Assembly (NCBI RefSeq): GCF_044458865.1
Contig: NZ_JBITIH010000005.1
Coordinates: 62,001 to 126,000 of the forward strand
Length of the DNA: 64,000 nucleotides
Origin: Micromonospora_G sp044458865
GTDB lineage: Bacteria; Actinomycetota; Actinomycetes; Mycobacteriales; Micromonosporaceae
Direction of reading: 5' to 3'
Numbering within the stretch: the first letter of the stretch is position 1; every line of letters starts with the position of its first letter. A program made the position numbers and the translations under genes. Positions 18,701 through 26,537 of the stretch are shown one piece after another. The notes under the pieces are model-generated. The model worked only from the letters and a program-made list of their open reading frames with translations, was not told where the DNA came from and searched no databases.

Positions 18701-20142
18701 AGGTCCGTGACCGCCTGATCGAGCGGGCCCGCGACGACGTCGACCCCGTGCTGCGTCGGGCGACGGTACGGGCCCTTGGCGAACGACTCGGCGTCGACCC
18801 GGTGGTCCGGACGCTCCTGGTCGCGCGCATCCGCTCGGACAGCGACGCCGCGGTGCTCCGTGCCGCTACCCAGTCCCTGGTCGAGCGGTTCGGACCGGAC
18901 CCGGAACTGCGCGAGCTGCTGGAGATCCGGATCCGGTCCGACGACGACGAGGTGATCCGCCGGACCGCGCTGCGGGTGCTGGTCGAATGCTTCGCCGACG
19001 AGGAGTCGCTGGTCGAGCTGCTGACGGTGGTGGCCGGGCACGACCGGGACGCGGACGTACGGCTGATCGCCGTCGAGGCACTGGTCGACCGGCTGCGCGG
19101 CGCACCGGAGCTGGTGGAGAGCCTGGTCCGGCTGGCCAGGGTCGACTCCGATCCCCGGATCCGGCTGGCCGCGGCGAGGGCGCTGGTGCACCGGATCGGC
19201 ATCGACCCGGAAGCCCGGGAGACGTTGACCGGGTTGGCCCGGGACGACGCCAGCTCGGCGGTACGCCTGACCGCGGTACGCGCGCTGGCGGAGTGGGTGG
19301 CCGAGGACGACGTACGACAACTGATCATCGAGCGGGCCGTCGACGACAGCGGGGCGGAGGTACGCCTCGCGGCGTCGCGCGCCCTCGCGGCACAGGCCGG
19401 ATCGGATCCTCGGGTGCACGCCGTACTCGTCGACCGAGCGCGCCGGGACCAGGCCGGTGAGGTCTTCGCCCACGCCGCGTCGGTGATCGCCGGACTGCCC
19501 GGGACCGACACCTCGGTCGTGTGGGAGCTGCTCGCCGGACGGGCCGTCGACACCAGTCCCCGGCTGCGGCTCGCCGCGGTGCGGATGCTGGTGGAGCGGT
19601 TCCGGGGCGCACCGGAACTCGCCACGATCCTGCTGGACCGGGTTCGTCTGGACCCGGACGCCGAACTGCTCCGGGCAGCGGCGACCGCGCTGGCCACCCA
19701 CCCCGCCGCGACCGAACTGGGCGCGGCGTTGGCGCGGCGGGTCGAGAGCGAGGAGGGCCTGGTCCGCTGCGTGGCGGTACGCATCCTCGGCGACCATTTC
19801 GGCGCCGAGCCCGGAGTCCGTGAACTGCTGCTCGACAAGGCCCGACACGACACCGACGTGCAGGTACGCCGGGAGGTGTTGGGAGTGTTGGGTGAGCGGC
19901 TGGCCGAGCATCCCCAGGTGCGGGCGCTCTTCGTGGAACGGCTCTACGACCACGACTGGTCGGTGCGGGTGACCGCCGTGCGTCTGCTCGGCACCCGGTT
20001 CGGCGACGACCCGGAGACCCGTACGCTCCTGACCGGGCTGGCCCGACACGGTGACGATCCCGGCTTCCGCCGGTTCGCCGGCCAGGCGCTGACCTGGCTA
20101 CCCGGAGCGGATCCGGACCACCTACCGGACATTCCGCGATGA
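15793..20142 (+). CDS. DUF4062-NACHT-HEAT repeat STAND NTPase, 1449 aa
   Basis: GTG at 15793 follows AGGAG by six bases. Residues 1-~100 form a DUF4062 domain (KVYVSATFRDLQECR, then CDVYVGIFAWRYG and SITELEYREA), a module usually found as the N-terminal effector or adaptor of STAND NTPases. A NACHT ATPase follows: Walker A GDPGSGKST at ~278-286, Walker B VFDGLDE at ~364-370, a sensor region IVTSRVVDY and the helical ARC part with LAGNPLLLTILA. Residues ~835-1449 are 18 tandem HEAT-like repeats of 33-36 residues with the core VRLAAVxxLxERF. Expected behaviour is ligand binding by the repeats, ATP-driven oligomerisation and activation of the N-terminal domain; related bacterial NACHT proteins protect against phage. 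The function here is inferred. Confidence 0.92.
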   Translation: MTKVYVSATFRDLQECRAAVQLALRRLRVEDMAMESYVAEDRRPLERCLEDVRECDVYVGIFAWRYGFVPPGYGRSITELEYREALNSGKPCLIFLLDEEAPWPRTFVDRGADAEQIEALRAELADRHMCSIFTDAADLAARVTAAVAVRLAETGWPGHGLNALGQDTVKRYFARLRQHYGVLDLDALTPTQSEDYLQIGLASVFVEQTVRADPPPAEVPREWRQRAPVDGNLSPENVPAEVSPSELAHLQESYRAKPLQRLFDVLGSPEQRTVVLLGDPGSGKSTAARYLVLTLAGGHPDDRLATLTDHLPLLVELRSYVTLAAEGRCQSFVDYLDHRAHTDGLGIDRTALLRHLTLGRTVAVFDGLDEVFDRRRRQEVVSQIAGFAADFPQVRVIVTSRVVDYARRILTDVGFTHFTLQDLDSDQTAEFLGHWYRLAIHDRPQDALIRQARLLDAMRHSHAIRELAGNPLLLTILAIIGKHQALPRERWRLYDHAATVLVEHWDVNRHLRDQHQDPDFIGTEDKKELLRRLAYRMQSAEGGLSANYIEAEELSQVFEDYLVERYHRDPAAARAIALSMINQFRERNFILSRYGSHLYGFVHRTFLEFFCADAVLTKFQHDRVLTIGEVKDLFRQHWPRQSWREVLRLLAGALPEERTAEIIDLLTNEVNQSWPPTPFSRPPWNLALAVQCLAEVRTISPVVAKPAAALLRKLILLLEHGVSIHDRKTAELIEEEILPAAQAVGTDWPDREAYLRWYRRRGVRVAWSPVSAYAARLAAMLSTPNERIDELFDQELGEQEGSSAAYAWVAGLSEVAQLATASAESTAHRTAAELVRARLIRRARDDDYTGVRLAAVQALGERFGADHRARELLTERACKDGYSGVRLAAVQALGERFRGEPPVRELLLERASTDENASVRQAAVRLLGERCSGEDELRAMLLDRLDSDCDADVVRMAAQVLIERFNASGEVRDRLIERARDDVDPVLRRATVRALGERLGVDPVVRTLLVARIRSDSDAAVLRAATQSLVERFGPDPELRELLEIRIRSDDDEVIRRTALRVLVECFADEESLVELLTVVAGHDRDADVRLIAVEALVDRLRGAPELVESLVRLARVDSDPRIRLAAARALVHRIGIDPEARETLTGLARDDASSAVRLTAVRALAEWVAEDDVRQLIIERAVDDSGAEVRLAASRALAAQAGSDPRVHAVLVDRARRDQAGEVFAHAASVIAGLPGTDTSVVWELLAGRAVDTSPRLRLAAVRMLVERFRGAPELATILLDRVRLDPDAELLRAAATALATHPAATELGAALARRVESEEGLVRCVAVRILGDHFGAEPGVRELLLDKARHDTDVQVRREVLGVLGERLAEHPQVRALFVERLYDHDWSVRVTAVRLLGTRFGDDPETRTLLTGLARHGDDPGFRRFAGQALTWLPGADPDHLPDIPR
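18296..20130 (+). repeat. Region encoding 18 tandem HEAT-like repeats
   Basis: Roughly 100-bp units encode RxxxDxxxxVRLAAVxALxERFGxxxxVRELL. The first two units share almost identical DNA around their central CGGCTCGCCGCGGTGCAGGC segment, pointing to a recent duplication, while the last units are more divergent. This is the presumed sensor part of the NACHT protein. Confidence 0.8.
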
Positions 20143-20183
20143 CCGCAGGCCGAGCCGGTGAACCGCACCGGGTGACCGTGGGG

Positions 20184-21143
20184 TCAGTCGGAGATGAAGA
20201 CGTACTCGATCCGTTCGACCAGGTCCTTGGGGAGGTCGACGTGCTCGTTGCGGCTCCGGGTGTGGATCTGGTCGAGCACCGCCGGGCCGATCGACACCTG
20301 GCTGAGGATCGTCCGTACGGCGTGTTCGATCGGGAGGAAACGCGACCCGAGCACCGAGAAGGTGCGGTACGCGCTGAACGGCGCCGCACGCGGGTTCAGT
20401 TTGACCACGGCCGGCAGTTCGTCCCAGTCGTCCGGCCATTCCTCCAGCTGGTACGGGTTGGTCACCCCTTCGCCCTCGTGCCGCAGCAGGCCGAGGCGCA
20501 TGAGCTGCCAGACCCCGGCGAGGAAGGGGCAGGACCAGATCAGTTGCCCGTTCTCGTCGAAGTCCCAGAGTTCGACGTCCATGAAGATCGAGTGTCGGTT
20601 GGCCGCGTTCTGCACCGGCGGCTGCCAGACGTAGTCGCTCATCGCCTGTGCCGGCCCGGTGGCCGGGGAGCGCCTGCCGTTGCAGAGCCAGCCGGTCTCG
20701 GTGAGCGGTGGCCGGTCCCCGTTGGTCTCCGGCACCGGGTCGGAGACCAACTGGTCCACCACGAGCTGGGCCAGCGGAATGCCGTCGGCCTCCGCGCAAC
20801 CGGACTCGCGAGCGAAGTAGTCGATCACCAGACCGGTGCCCTCGACCGCCTCCTGGAGTTGCCGAACCACCTCGCCGGGGGTACTGAACCGGGTGAAGTA
20901 GTCGTCGATCAGGAAGCAGGTGCTGATCCTGGCCCGTCCCTTCGGCACCCGGTCGACGGCCGCCTGTCGGGCCGCGGCCACCCAGGGCGCGACCCGGGAG
21001 AAATGTCGGCGCAGCCTCTCGACGCCGCCGGCGAACTCCTCGATGTAGAGGTGGCCGAGTTCGATCGAGAGATGGGAGAGCGGGACCGATTCGACGCTTC
21101 GTCGGGCCGCCGTCTCTTCGAAGCTCACTTCCGGTTTTGTCAC
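20184..21143 (-). CDS. SCO2522 family protein, 319 aa
   Basis: The frame is open further upstream, but the GTG at 21143 overlaps the stop of the preceding gene (GTGA, 21140-21143), so this is the start (MTKPEVSFEETAARR). The product has ESVPLSHLSIELGHLYIEEF, ISTCFLIDDYFTRFSTPGEV, a mid region with FMDVELWDFDENGQLIW and a helical end VERIEYVFISD. I recognise it as the SCO2522 family by memory and by its partners; biochemical role is unknown. The conserved SCFLIDDYF segment suggests a Rossmann-like strand followed by acidic residues, but I cannot assign catalysis. It is the last gene of the three-gene operon and converges on the NACHT gene with a 41-bp gap. Confidence 0.75.
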   Translation of the reverse strand: MTKPEVSFEETAARRSVESVPLSHLSIELGHLYIEEFAGGVERLRRHFSRVAPWVAAARQAAVDRVPKGRARISTCFLIDDYFTRFSTPGEVVRQLQEAVEGTGLVIDYFARESGCAEADGIPLAQLVVDQLVSDPVPETNGDRPPLTETGWLCNGRRSPATGPAQAMSDYVWQPPVQNAANRHSIFMDVELWDFDENGQLIWSCPFLAGVWQLMRLGLLRHEGEGVTNPYQLEEWPDDWDELPAVVKLNPRAAPFSAYRTFSVLGSRFLPIEHAVRTILSQVSIGPAVLDQIHTRSRNEHVDLPKDLVERIEYVFISD

Positions 21144-22060
21144 AGCGTCTCCCAGGCCGCGTCGTCGACTATGCGTTTGGCCAGGGAGGAGAAGGCTTCG
21201 ACCGTCTCCAGATTGGCGATCCGCCGGGCGTACACGTCGTTGTCGGAGATGAGCTGCTCCCGCCATTGCAACACCGGGTCCAACGGCACCGAGCCGATCC
21301 TCATGGTCCGACCCACCCGGTTGGTGCTCGCCATCTCCAGCAGGTCCTGGTTGCACTCGCGCAGCCAGGCCACCTGGGGCGGTTGCAGCCCCTCCAACTC
21401 GGGTGAATCGGGGTCGACCACGGCGGTACGCACGAACCGCAGCCCGTTGAGCAGGTCGTCGTACGTGTGGCCGCGGCGTACCCCGGTTTCGAGAATGCCC
21501 CTGTCCCCGTAGACCAGACTGGAGGCGGCCAGCACGTGTTGCCGGGTCCAGCGGTGGAACACCAACCAGCGCGCCTTGACCGAACGGAGTTCCGGTGAGG
21601 CGGTGGCCGCGAGAACGATGTCGGTGGCGTACGACCGACCGGCGCTCAGGTCCACCAGGCTGAGTTCGAACTCCTCCTCCAGCCGGAGGAAGAGGCGAAT
21701 GCACTGGCGCACCCGTTCCTCACTGCTCGGGAACTCTCCGCCGCCGACGTCGCCGGGGAGCAACGTCAGCCGACCCGCTCCCGGTGGTCGGTTCCGGAGG
21801 CTGGGCCGGTCGGAGTCGGCCCAGACGTCGAGGCGGTGTGGTTCCGCGCACTCGGAGTTGAGGTAGTTGTGCAGCCCGGTCTGGGTGGTGGTGCCGTGCA
21901 CCGCCCGGTCGATGTTGAAGATGGCGCCGGCCGTGGGCGAGCCGAAGTCGAAGTCGAGATAGCAGACGTCGGTCCCCTGCAACGCGCTGCGATAGAGCAC
22001 GTTGCTGCTGGTCACGGAGCGGCCGGTGCCACCCTTGTCGGAAGTCGCGAAGATCAGCAT
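21140..22060 (-). CDS. SCO2523 family variant P-loop NTPase (KGGTGR motif), 306 aa
   Basis: Starts MLIFATSDKGGTGRSVTSSN, a MinD/ParA-like deviant Walker A in which the usual KGGxGKT is changed to KGGTGRS; the second lysine is replaced by arginine. CYLDFDFGSPTAG is the switch I-like region, and LSLVDLSAGRSYATD resembles Walker B/switch II. The SIMIBI-class fold is thus clear, but loss of the catalytic P-loop lysine suggests altered nucleotide hydrolysis or only binding. Such KGGVGR-type proteins are, as I recall, annotated as SCO2523 family. The start codon lies two bases after the stop of the SCO2524-like gene, and its own stop overlaps the start of the SCO2522-like gene, so all three are translationally coupled. 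Confidence 0.8.
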   Translation of the reverse strand: MLIFATSDKGGTGRSVTSSNVLYRSALQGTDVCYLDFDFGSPTAGAIFNIDRAVHGTTTQTGLHNYLNSECAEPHRLDVWADSDRPSLRNRPPGAGRLTLLPGDVGGGEFPSSEERVRQCIRLFLRLEEEFELSLVDLSAGRSYATDIVLAATASPELRSVKARWLVFHRWTRQHVLAASSLVYGDRGILETGVRRGHTYDDLLNGLRFVRTAVVDPDSPELEGLQPPQVAWLRECNQDLLEMASTNRVGRTMRIGSVPLDPVLQWREQLISDNDVYARRIANLETVEAFSSLAKRIVDDAAWETL

Positions 22061-22062
22061 GA

Positions 22063-23904
22063 TCAGCCCGCCTCGGAGACGTCGCGGCGGGCGGCGGCGA
22101 GTTCGTCGAGCGCACGCAACACCTCGGTGGCCAGCGCGGCGGCGCTGCCGGGCCGGTCCTGCACGATCTCCCGGGACCGGCGCAGGTTCACCCGGATCAG
22201 GTGCAGGGTCTGCTGCATCTTCGGGCCGCCCTCGGCGGCACCGCTGAGCAGCTCCATGTCGTACAGGTGCTCCGCCTCGCTGAGCAGGTCCAGCGCGTAG
22301 TCGGCCAGCTTCTCACTGCGTAGCGGCGGTCGGTTGAGCATGTTCGCGGTCGTGACCAGCCCCTGCACCACCCGTTCGGTGTAGTACCAGGAGGTTCCCT
22401 CCTGGGTGTGCTTGAGCTGCCGGAAGACCTTCGCCGGCTGGTCCCAGAGACTCCGTCCGACACCGCCGTCGAGCCGCCGGGCGGAGAGGTGCTCCCAGAC
22501 CCGGTCGGCGAGGTCGAGCAGGGCACCCCGCTGCTCGGCGTCGCTGAGCAGGCCGGCGATGAAGGCCGTACGTTGCAGCAGCAACGCGGAGAACTCACTC
22601 ACCATCCAGCGCAGCCGTGGACCACCGAGTTGTTCGCTGCCGTTGAGGGTCAGCCGTACGCCGGGTGAGTGCAGCGTCAGCGCGGGGTCGGCGTCGAACG
22701 GGCGGCGGGTGATCCGCGCCCGGTTGGCCAACTCGACCAGGGCCAGGCCGACCCGACTCAGCTCGGCGTCCGTACCCCGCTCCTGCACCAGCCCCTTCAC
22801 CGCGAGCGAGGTGACCAGCAGGGTGTAGTAGTCGGAGGCGTCCTCGTCGGTGGTCCGCCACGGGATGTCCTCCAGCGGCCAGCGGTGGCTGTCGCCGAAG
22901 GTCGCGACCGTGGCCCAGTAGGTCCTGGTCAGCTCCCACCGCAGTTGCAGCGCCCGGGAGAGTCGCTGCTGCTCGTCGTTGAGCAGACCGAGGATGCGGG
23001 TCCGTTCGGAGAAGAGGTCCTCGATGGCGTCGACCGCGATGACCGTGAAGTAGAGGTACGGGGCGTCCTGCGCCACTCCCTTGGGCTGCTCACCGACCAG
23101 TTCGTTGGTCTCGATCAGCGGGGCGTCGTTGACGATCCCCCAGGACCATCCACACTCGAACAGTCGGTTCGGGCTCTCCAGGTCGGCAACCTGGCCGGAT
23201 CCGATCAGAACCTCACGGAACGTGGCCATCGTCTGGCGCAGTGCCCGACGGAGTTGGGAGACGATCTGCCGTTGCGGCAGTTCGGACTGGTTGACCGTAC
23301 GGATCAGGGCCCGACCCTCGGTGGAGTCGACGTCAAAGACGTTGACGGAGAAGCTGCGCAGTAGGCCGATCATGGCGGCGCTGAGCCGGGTGCTCGCCAT
23401 CGTCTCCAGAGAAGTGATCTCCTGGAGGATCTCCTCGCGCCGGACCGCGTTGCGGAAGACCCGGAGGAAACCGATGGTCGCCAGCGAGAGGGTGACCGAC
23501 ATCGCGAAGGAGTCCACGATGTCGAGGTGGCGCTGCTCCTCGGTCGCGGGCTGGGTCGGGTCGTCGATGCCGAAATAGCTGTCACCCGAGAAAATGGGCG
23601 TACCGGACGGGTCGGTGTAGCGGGTGAAGTACTCGGTCAAGATCTGTACGAGCATCAGCGGTATCTGGGTCGCCGTGCCGAGCGGACGCAATACCTTGAT
23701 CATTTCATCGGCCGTCTCGTCCGGACGGTCGATGTTGAACGCCGTCACCTGCGTCGACGGCAGGAGCAGGCAGAGCAACTGTTCCGCGTCACTGATCGAA
23801 TTGGAGCCGTCCGCACCGCCCCACACCCAACGGCCGTCGCGCCAGGACGACCTGACGACGCCAGCCCAGATCTCAAGAAGCTCCTGACGAGGCTGAATCC
23901 TCAT
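22063..23904 (-). CDS. SCO2524 family protein, 613 aa
   Basis: A long, largely helical soluble protein without a recognised catalytic motif: MRIQPRQELLEIWAGVVR at the start, CLLLPSTQVTAFNIDRPDETADE, later IVNDAPLIETNELVGEQPKG and HLYDMELLSGAAEGGPKM near the end. The ATG at 23904 is preferred (GCAGGA just upstream); a TTG at 23928 would add eight residues. It heads the operon that continues with the P-loop and SCO2522-like genes. In other actinobacteria, as I recall, the family is named after S. coelicolor SCO2524 and has no known function. The large helical body and its steady association with a P-loop protein suggest a scaffold or receptor, which is inference. Confidence 0.7.
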   Translation of the reverse strand: MRIQPRQELLEIWAGVVRSSWRDGRWVWGGADGSNSISDAEQLLCLLLPSTQVTAFNIDRPDETADEMIKVLRPLGTATQIPLMLVQILTEYFTRYTDPSGTPIFSGDSYFGIDDPTQPATEEQRHLDIVDSFAMSVTLSLATIGFLRVFRNAVRREEILQEITSLETMASTRLSAAMIGLLRSFSVNVFDVDSTEGRALIRTVNQSELPQRQIVSQLRRALRQTMATFREVLIGSGQVADLESPNRLFECGWSWGIVNDAPLIETNELVGEQPKGVAQDAPYLYFTVIAVDAIEDLFSERTRILGLLNDEQQRLSRALQLRWELTRTYWATVATFGDSHRWPLEDIPWRTTDEDASDYYTLLVTSLAVKGLVQERGTDAELSRVGLALVELANRARITRRPFDADPALTLHSPGVRLTLNGSEQLGGPRLRWMVSEFSALLLQRTAFIAGLLSDAEQRGALLDLADRVWEHLSARRLDGGVGRSLWDQPAKVFRQLKHTQEGTSWYYTERVVQGLVTTANMLNRPPLRSEKLADYALDLLSEAEHLYDMELLSGAAEGGPKMQQTLHLIRVNLRRSREIVQDRPGSAAALATEVLRALDELAAARRDVSEAG

Positions 23905-24227
23905 CTGTCCTGCACCACCATCCGCCAATTGTCATGCAACCGGGTACACCAAGGGGCCCCGGAGAACGGGTGCTTATGGATCATGGCTCGGTGCGAATGC
24001 GACCGGAACCAGCTCAGCCAGTCAAGCAAAGACGCTGGTCAGCCCGCGGAATATATGATCTTTCTACAGTGGTGCCACGAATCATGGCGACCACCCCCTC
24101 TCGCGGGCCAGTCCTATCTGCCAATGATGGCGTACGCGTCAAGGGTGGAGAAATCGGGACCAGCCGCTGAGACAATTGATCAATAAGAACGGGACGGCGA
24201 CCGCCTGGAGCGGTTCCGCCACCACAC
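23905..24227. other. Upstream region of the SCO2524-2522 operon
   Basis: 323 bp with lower GC than its surroundings, lying between the operon start and the 3' end of the LuxR-type gene. It must hold the operon promoter and probably the LuxR gene terminator. Open frames across it lack protein-like composition. No tRNA, clear palindrome or repeat was found. Confidence 0.5.
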
Positions 24228-25259
24228 TCAGACCGACTGTGTCGGCCCGGTGAGCTGCCGCCGTACCGCCCAGAGGGCAGCCTCCGTACGGGACGCCGAG
24301 CCGGTCTTGCGCAGCAGGTTGGAGACGTGCACCGTCACCGTGCGTACAGAGATGCCCAGGGAGCGGGCCACCTGCTTGTTCGACATCCCGGCGGCCAGAC
24401 AGCCGAGCACCTCGACCTCACGAGCGGTCAGCTCCGCGCCGAGCGGTTCGACCGGCCACTCCACCACGGGCAACGGCTGCTCCGGCGGCGACTGCTGGAC
24501 CAACCCCGCCGGCCCGTGCCCGCCCTGGGTCGCGAGCAGCTCGGTGAGCCGGTACGGGTTCCCCCCGGTCCGTTCCCGCACCGCCTCGACCAACGGCGGG
24601 TCGACGACGCCGTCCGGGTAGACCTGCGCCAGCACCGCCGCGACCTGGTCCCGGGTCAGCGGGCCGAGGTGCTGGCGGATCGAGCCCGGGGCACCGGCGA
24701 GACGGGCCAGCGTACGGGCGGCGAGTTCGGGTGCGACCGCCGCTTCCGGCGGCCGGCTGGCAACCACCAGCAGGGCCGGCAACTCGGGCGCGGCGGCCAG
24801 TTCGCCGATCAGGTTGAGGCTCGCCGGATCGAGCGCGTGCAGGTCCTCGACCACGAGTACCGCCGGTCCCGCCCCGACCAGCGCCCGCACGGTCTGTACG
24901 GCGAGCCGGAGCAGAGTGCCGGGGGCATAGCGCTCACGGGGCGCGTTCGGGTGCTGGGCCAGCCACGCCAGCGCGTCGGCCGGCAGCGGCAGGTCGCCGC
25001 TGTCCCGCCCGGTCAGCACCGCCGCCAACCAGTCGTACGGCGCCGGGCTGTGCACCCGGGCGGTGCCGAAGAGTACGGTGCCGGGCGCGGGGTCGAACGC
25101 GTCCAGCGCGGCGGCGACCAACATGCTCTTGCCCACGCCACCCGCCCCGGTGATCAACGCGGTACGGCGTGCCGGCCGGGTCGAGCCGGCCAGGCTGCAC
25201 CAGGCACGGGCGAGCTCGGTCAGCTCCGCGACGCGCCCGACCATGGCGACCGGCATCAT
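24228..25259 (-). CDS. ATPase-type LuxR family transcriptional regulator, 343 aa
   Basis: The N-terminal ATPase has Walker A ITGAGGVGKSMLVAA (~37-50) and Walker B VLVVEDLHALDP, as in small MalT/LAL-like regulators. The C-terminal LuxR helix-turn-helix (~275-340) has LTAREVEVLGCLAAGMSNKQ, SLGISVRTVTVHVSNLLRKT. At 343 residues it is much shorter than the ~900-residue LAL regulators and lacks the TPR region. TAGGGT on the minus strand (25266-25271) lies six bases before the ATG at 25259, so the mRNA is probably leaderless. It is divergent from the PP2C gene, with a palindrome between them that could mediate autoregulation. Confidence 0.88.
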   Translation of the reverse strand: MMPVAMVGRVAELTELARAWCSLAGSTRPARRTALITGAGGVGKSMLVAAALDAFDPAPGTVLFGTARVHSPAPYDWLAAVLTGRDSGDLPLPADALAWLAQHPNAPRERYAPGTLLRLAVQTVRALVGAGPAVLVVEDLHALDPASLNLIGELAAAPELPALLVVASRPPEAAVAPELAARTLARLAGAPGSIRQHLGPLTRDQVAAVLAQVYPDGVVDPPLVEAVRERTGGNPYRLTELLATQGGHGPAGLVQQSPPEQPLPVVEWPVEPLGAELTAREVEVLGCLAAGMSNKQVARSLGISVRTVTVHVSNLLRKTGSASRTEAALWAVRRQLTGPTQSV

Positions 25260-25265
25260 GGACCA

Positions 25266-25286
25266 ACCCTACGCAACAGTGCGTAG
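25266..25286. promoter_or_regulatory. Leaderless promoter and palindromic operator candidate between LuxR and PP2C genes
   Basis: CTACGCA-ACAG-TGCGTAG (25269-25286) is a perfect 7-bp-arm inverted repeat. It overlaps the minus-strand TAGGGT -10 box of the LuxR-type gene (25266-25271), so a bound regulator would control that gene and possibly the PP2C gene starting at 25323. Confidence 0.5.
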
Positions 25287-25322
25287 AGACGATCCGGTGC
25301 TCCGCTTGGCATGCTGCACTCC

Positions 25323-26042
25323 ATGAACCTGAGCCTGCGTACCGCGATCGTCAGCGACCCCGGCCTGGTCCGCACGAACAACGAGGACGCGGCCCATGCT
25401 GGCGAGCGGTTACTCGTGGTCGCTGACGGGGTCGGTGGACAGCCGGCTGGCGAGGTGGCCAGCGCGATCGTGATCAAGAACCTGCTGCCGCTGGACCGGG
25501 CCCCGATCGGCCCCGACCCGCTCGCCGCACTCACCGGCGCACTCGCCGCGGCGAACCGCCAGATCGCGGCTGCCGCCCAGTCCGATCCGGACCAGGCGGG
25601 TCTGGGCACCACGGTGACCGCGGTGCTGCTCACCGGCGACCAACTCTCGGTGCTGCACGTCGGTGATTCCCGCTGCTACCTCGCCCGTGACCCCAACTTC
25701 TACCAGTTGACCCGGGACGACACCTTTGTGCAAGAGCTGGTGGACCGGGGCGCGCTTACCCTGGAGCAGGCACACCGACACCCTCAGCGCTCGATCATCA
25801 CCCGGGCCGTACAGGGCGGTGAACTCGTCCCGGCCACCGCGCTCGTGACGGCGGCACCGGGCGACCGGCTGTTGCTCTGCAGCGACGGACTCTCGGACGT
25901 GATCGACGACGACGCGATCGGCGAGGCGCTGGCCCAACACGCGGACCCGCAGCAGTGCGCGGAGCAACTGGTCAAGCTGGCCCACCAGGGCGGCGCCCCG
26001 GACAACGTCACGGTGATCATCGCCGACCTCCTGCCGGCCTAG
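25323..26042 (+). CDS. PP2C-family (PPM) serine/threonine protein phosphatase, 239 aa
   Basis: All PPM motifs appear in order: VRTNNEDAAH, VVADGVGGQPAGEVAS with metal-binding aspartate, LSVLHVGDSRCYLAR, LTRDDTFVQELV, LCSDGLSDVI and GGAPDNVTVIIADL. The size is that of stand-alone bacterial PstP/PrpC catalytic domains, but there is no membrane anchor, so it is cytosolic. It would remove phosphate from Ser/Thr of proteins modified by Hanks-type kinases; none is in the window. I chose the ATG at 25323 (MNLSLRTAIVSD), matching the family's usual N-terminus; the ATG at 25311 adds four residues. It is divergent from the LuxR-type regulator. Confidence 0.9.
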   Translation: MNLSLRTAIVSDPGLVRTNNEDAAHAGERLLVVADGVGGQPAGEVASAIVIKNLLPLDRAPIGPDPLAALTGALAAANRQIAAAAQSDPDQAGLGTTVTAVLLTGDQLSVLHVGDSRCYLARDPNFYQLTRDDTFVQELVDRGALTLEQAHRHPQRSIITRAVQGGELVPATALVTAAPGDRLLLCSDGLSDVIDDDAIGEALAQHADPQQCAEQLVKLAHQGGAPDNVTVIIADLLPA

Positions 26043-26056
26043 CCGCACCGGGCGGC

Positions 26057-26090
26057 GGCAGGGGCCGAGTGCCGGCAGGGGCCGAGTGCC
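26057..26090. repeat. 17-bp tandem duplication
   Basis: Two exact copies of GGCAGGGGCCGAGTGCC (26057-26073 and 26074-26090) lie between the convergent phosphatase and acidic-protein genes. This is intergenic with no evident function. Confidence 0.85.
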
Positions 26091-26105
26091 GGACGGGCCG
26101 GCCGT

Positions 26106-26417
26106 CTACAGGCCGAAGACGTCCTCGGCTGCCCCGTCGCGGGCGCCGTCGACAAAGCCACGGAACGCGGGGTCGTCGCGGTCGGCGGTGACGCTGGTGA
26201 CGGTCTCGCCGATGGCCTCGGCCACCGCGTCGATCAGCGGCGGGTAGTCGAGTTCGACGTCGCCGAGATCGTCGTCGTCCGCCTCGGCCAGGTCCAGAAC
26301 CTGTTGGAGGTCGTCCGCCGAGGTGTCCTGGTCCGTCGCCCAGGCGTGCCCGATGGAGTAGCACTCGTCGTACAGGCCGCGCTGATCATCGGTCCAGTCG
26401 CTGTCGTAGTCCGGCAC
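26106..26417 (-). CDS. Small acidic hypothetical protein, 103 aa
   Basis: The start is the GTG at 26417, set by AAGGAGG six bases upstream; the longer open frame upstream has no such support. The product MPDYDSDWTDDQRGLYDEC... is strongly acidic, with an Asp-rich stretch EADDDDLGDVELDY in the middle and an alpha-helical end (AFRGFVDGARDGAAEDVFGL). No signal peptide or transmembrane helix is seen. I do not recognise a family. It converges with the PP2C gene and lies 120 bp downstream of the Sir2 gene on the same strand, so co-transcription is possible. Confidence 0.75.
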   Translation of the reverse strand: MPDYDSDWTDDQRGLYDECYSIGHAWATDQDTSADDLQQVLDLAEADDDDLGDVELDYPPLIDAVAEAIGETVTSVTADRDDPAFRGFVDGARDGAAEDVFGL

Positions 26418-26537
26418 GCTGCGCCTCCTTCGGGGCCGTTCCCATGTGCAGCATGCCCGGCCGTGGCCGGAAGCCGCCAAGGGACGAGAAAACTCGACCC
26501 GACCCAGGCGGGAACCCGCGTGTGCAGGCGATCCGAT

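Noticed and set aside
17890..20049. 719-residue open frame on the minus strand opposite the HEAT repeats
   Set aside because: It is an antisense shadow of a repeat-rich gene in high-GC DNA, without motifs or ribosome-binding site; the plus-strand gene has a full domain order.
23934..24170. 78-residue plus-strand frame upstream of the SCO2524-like operon
   Set aside because: Composition is not protein-like and there is no ribosome-binding site; the region is better explained as promoter DNA.
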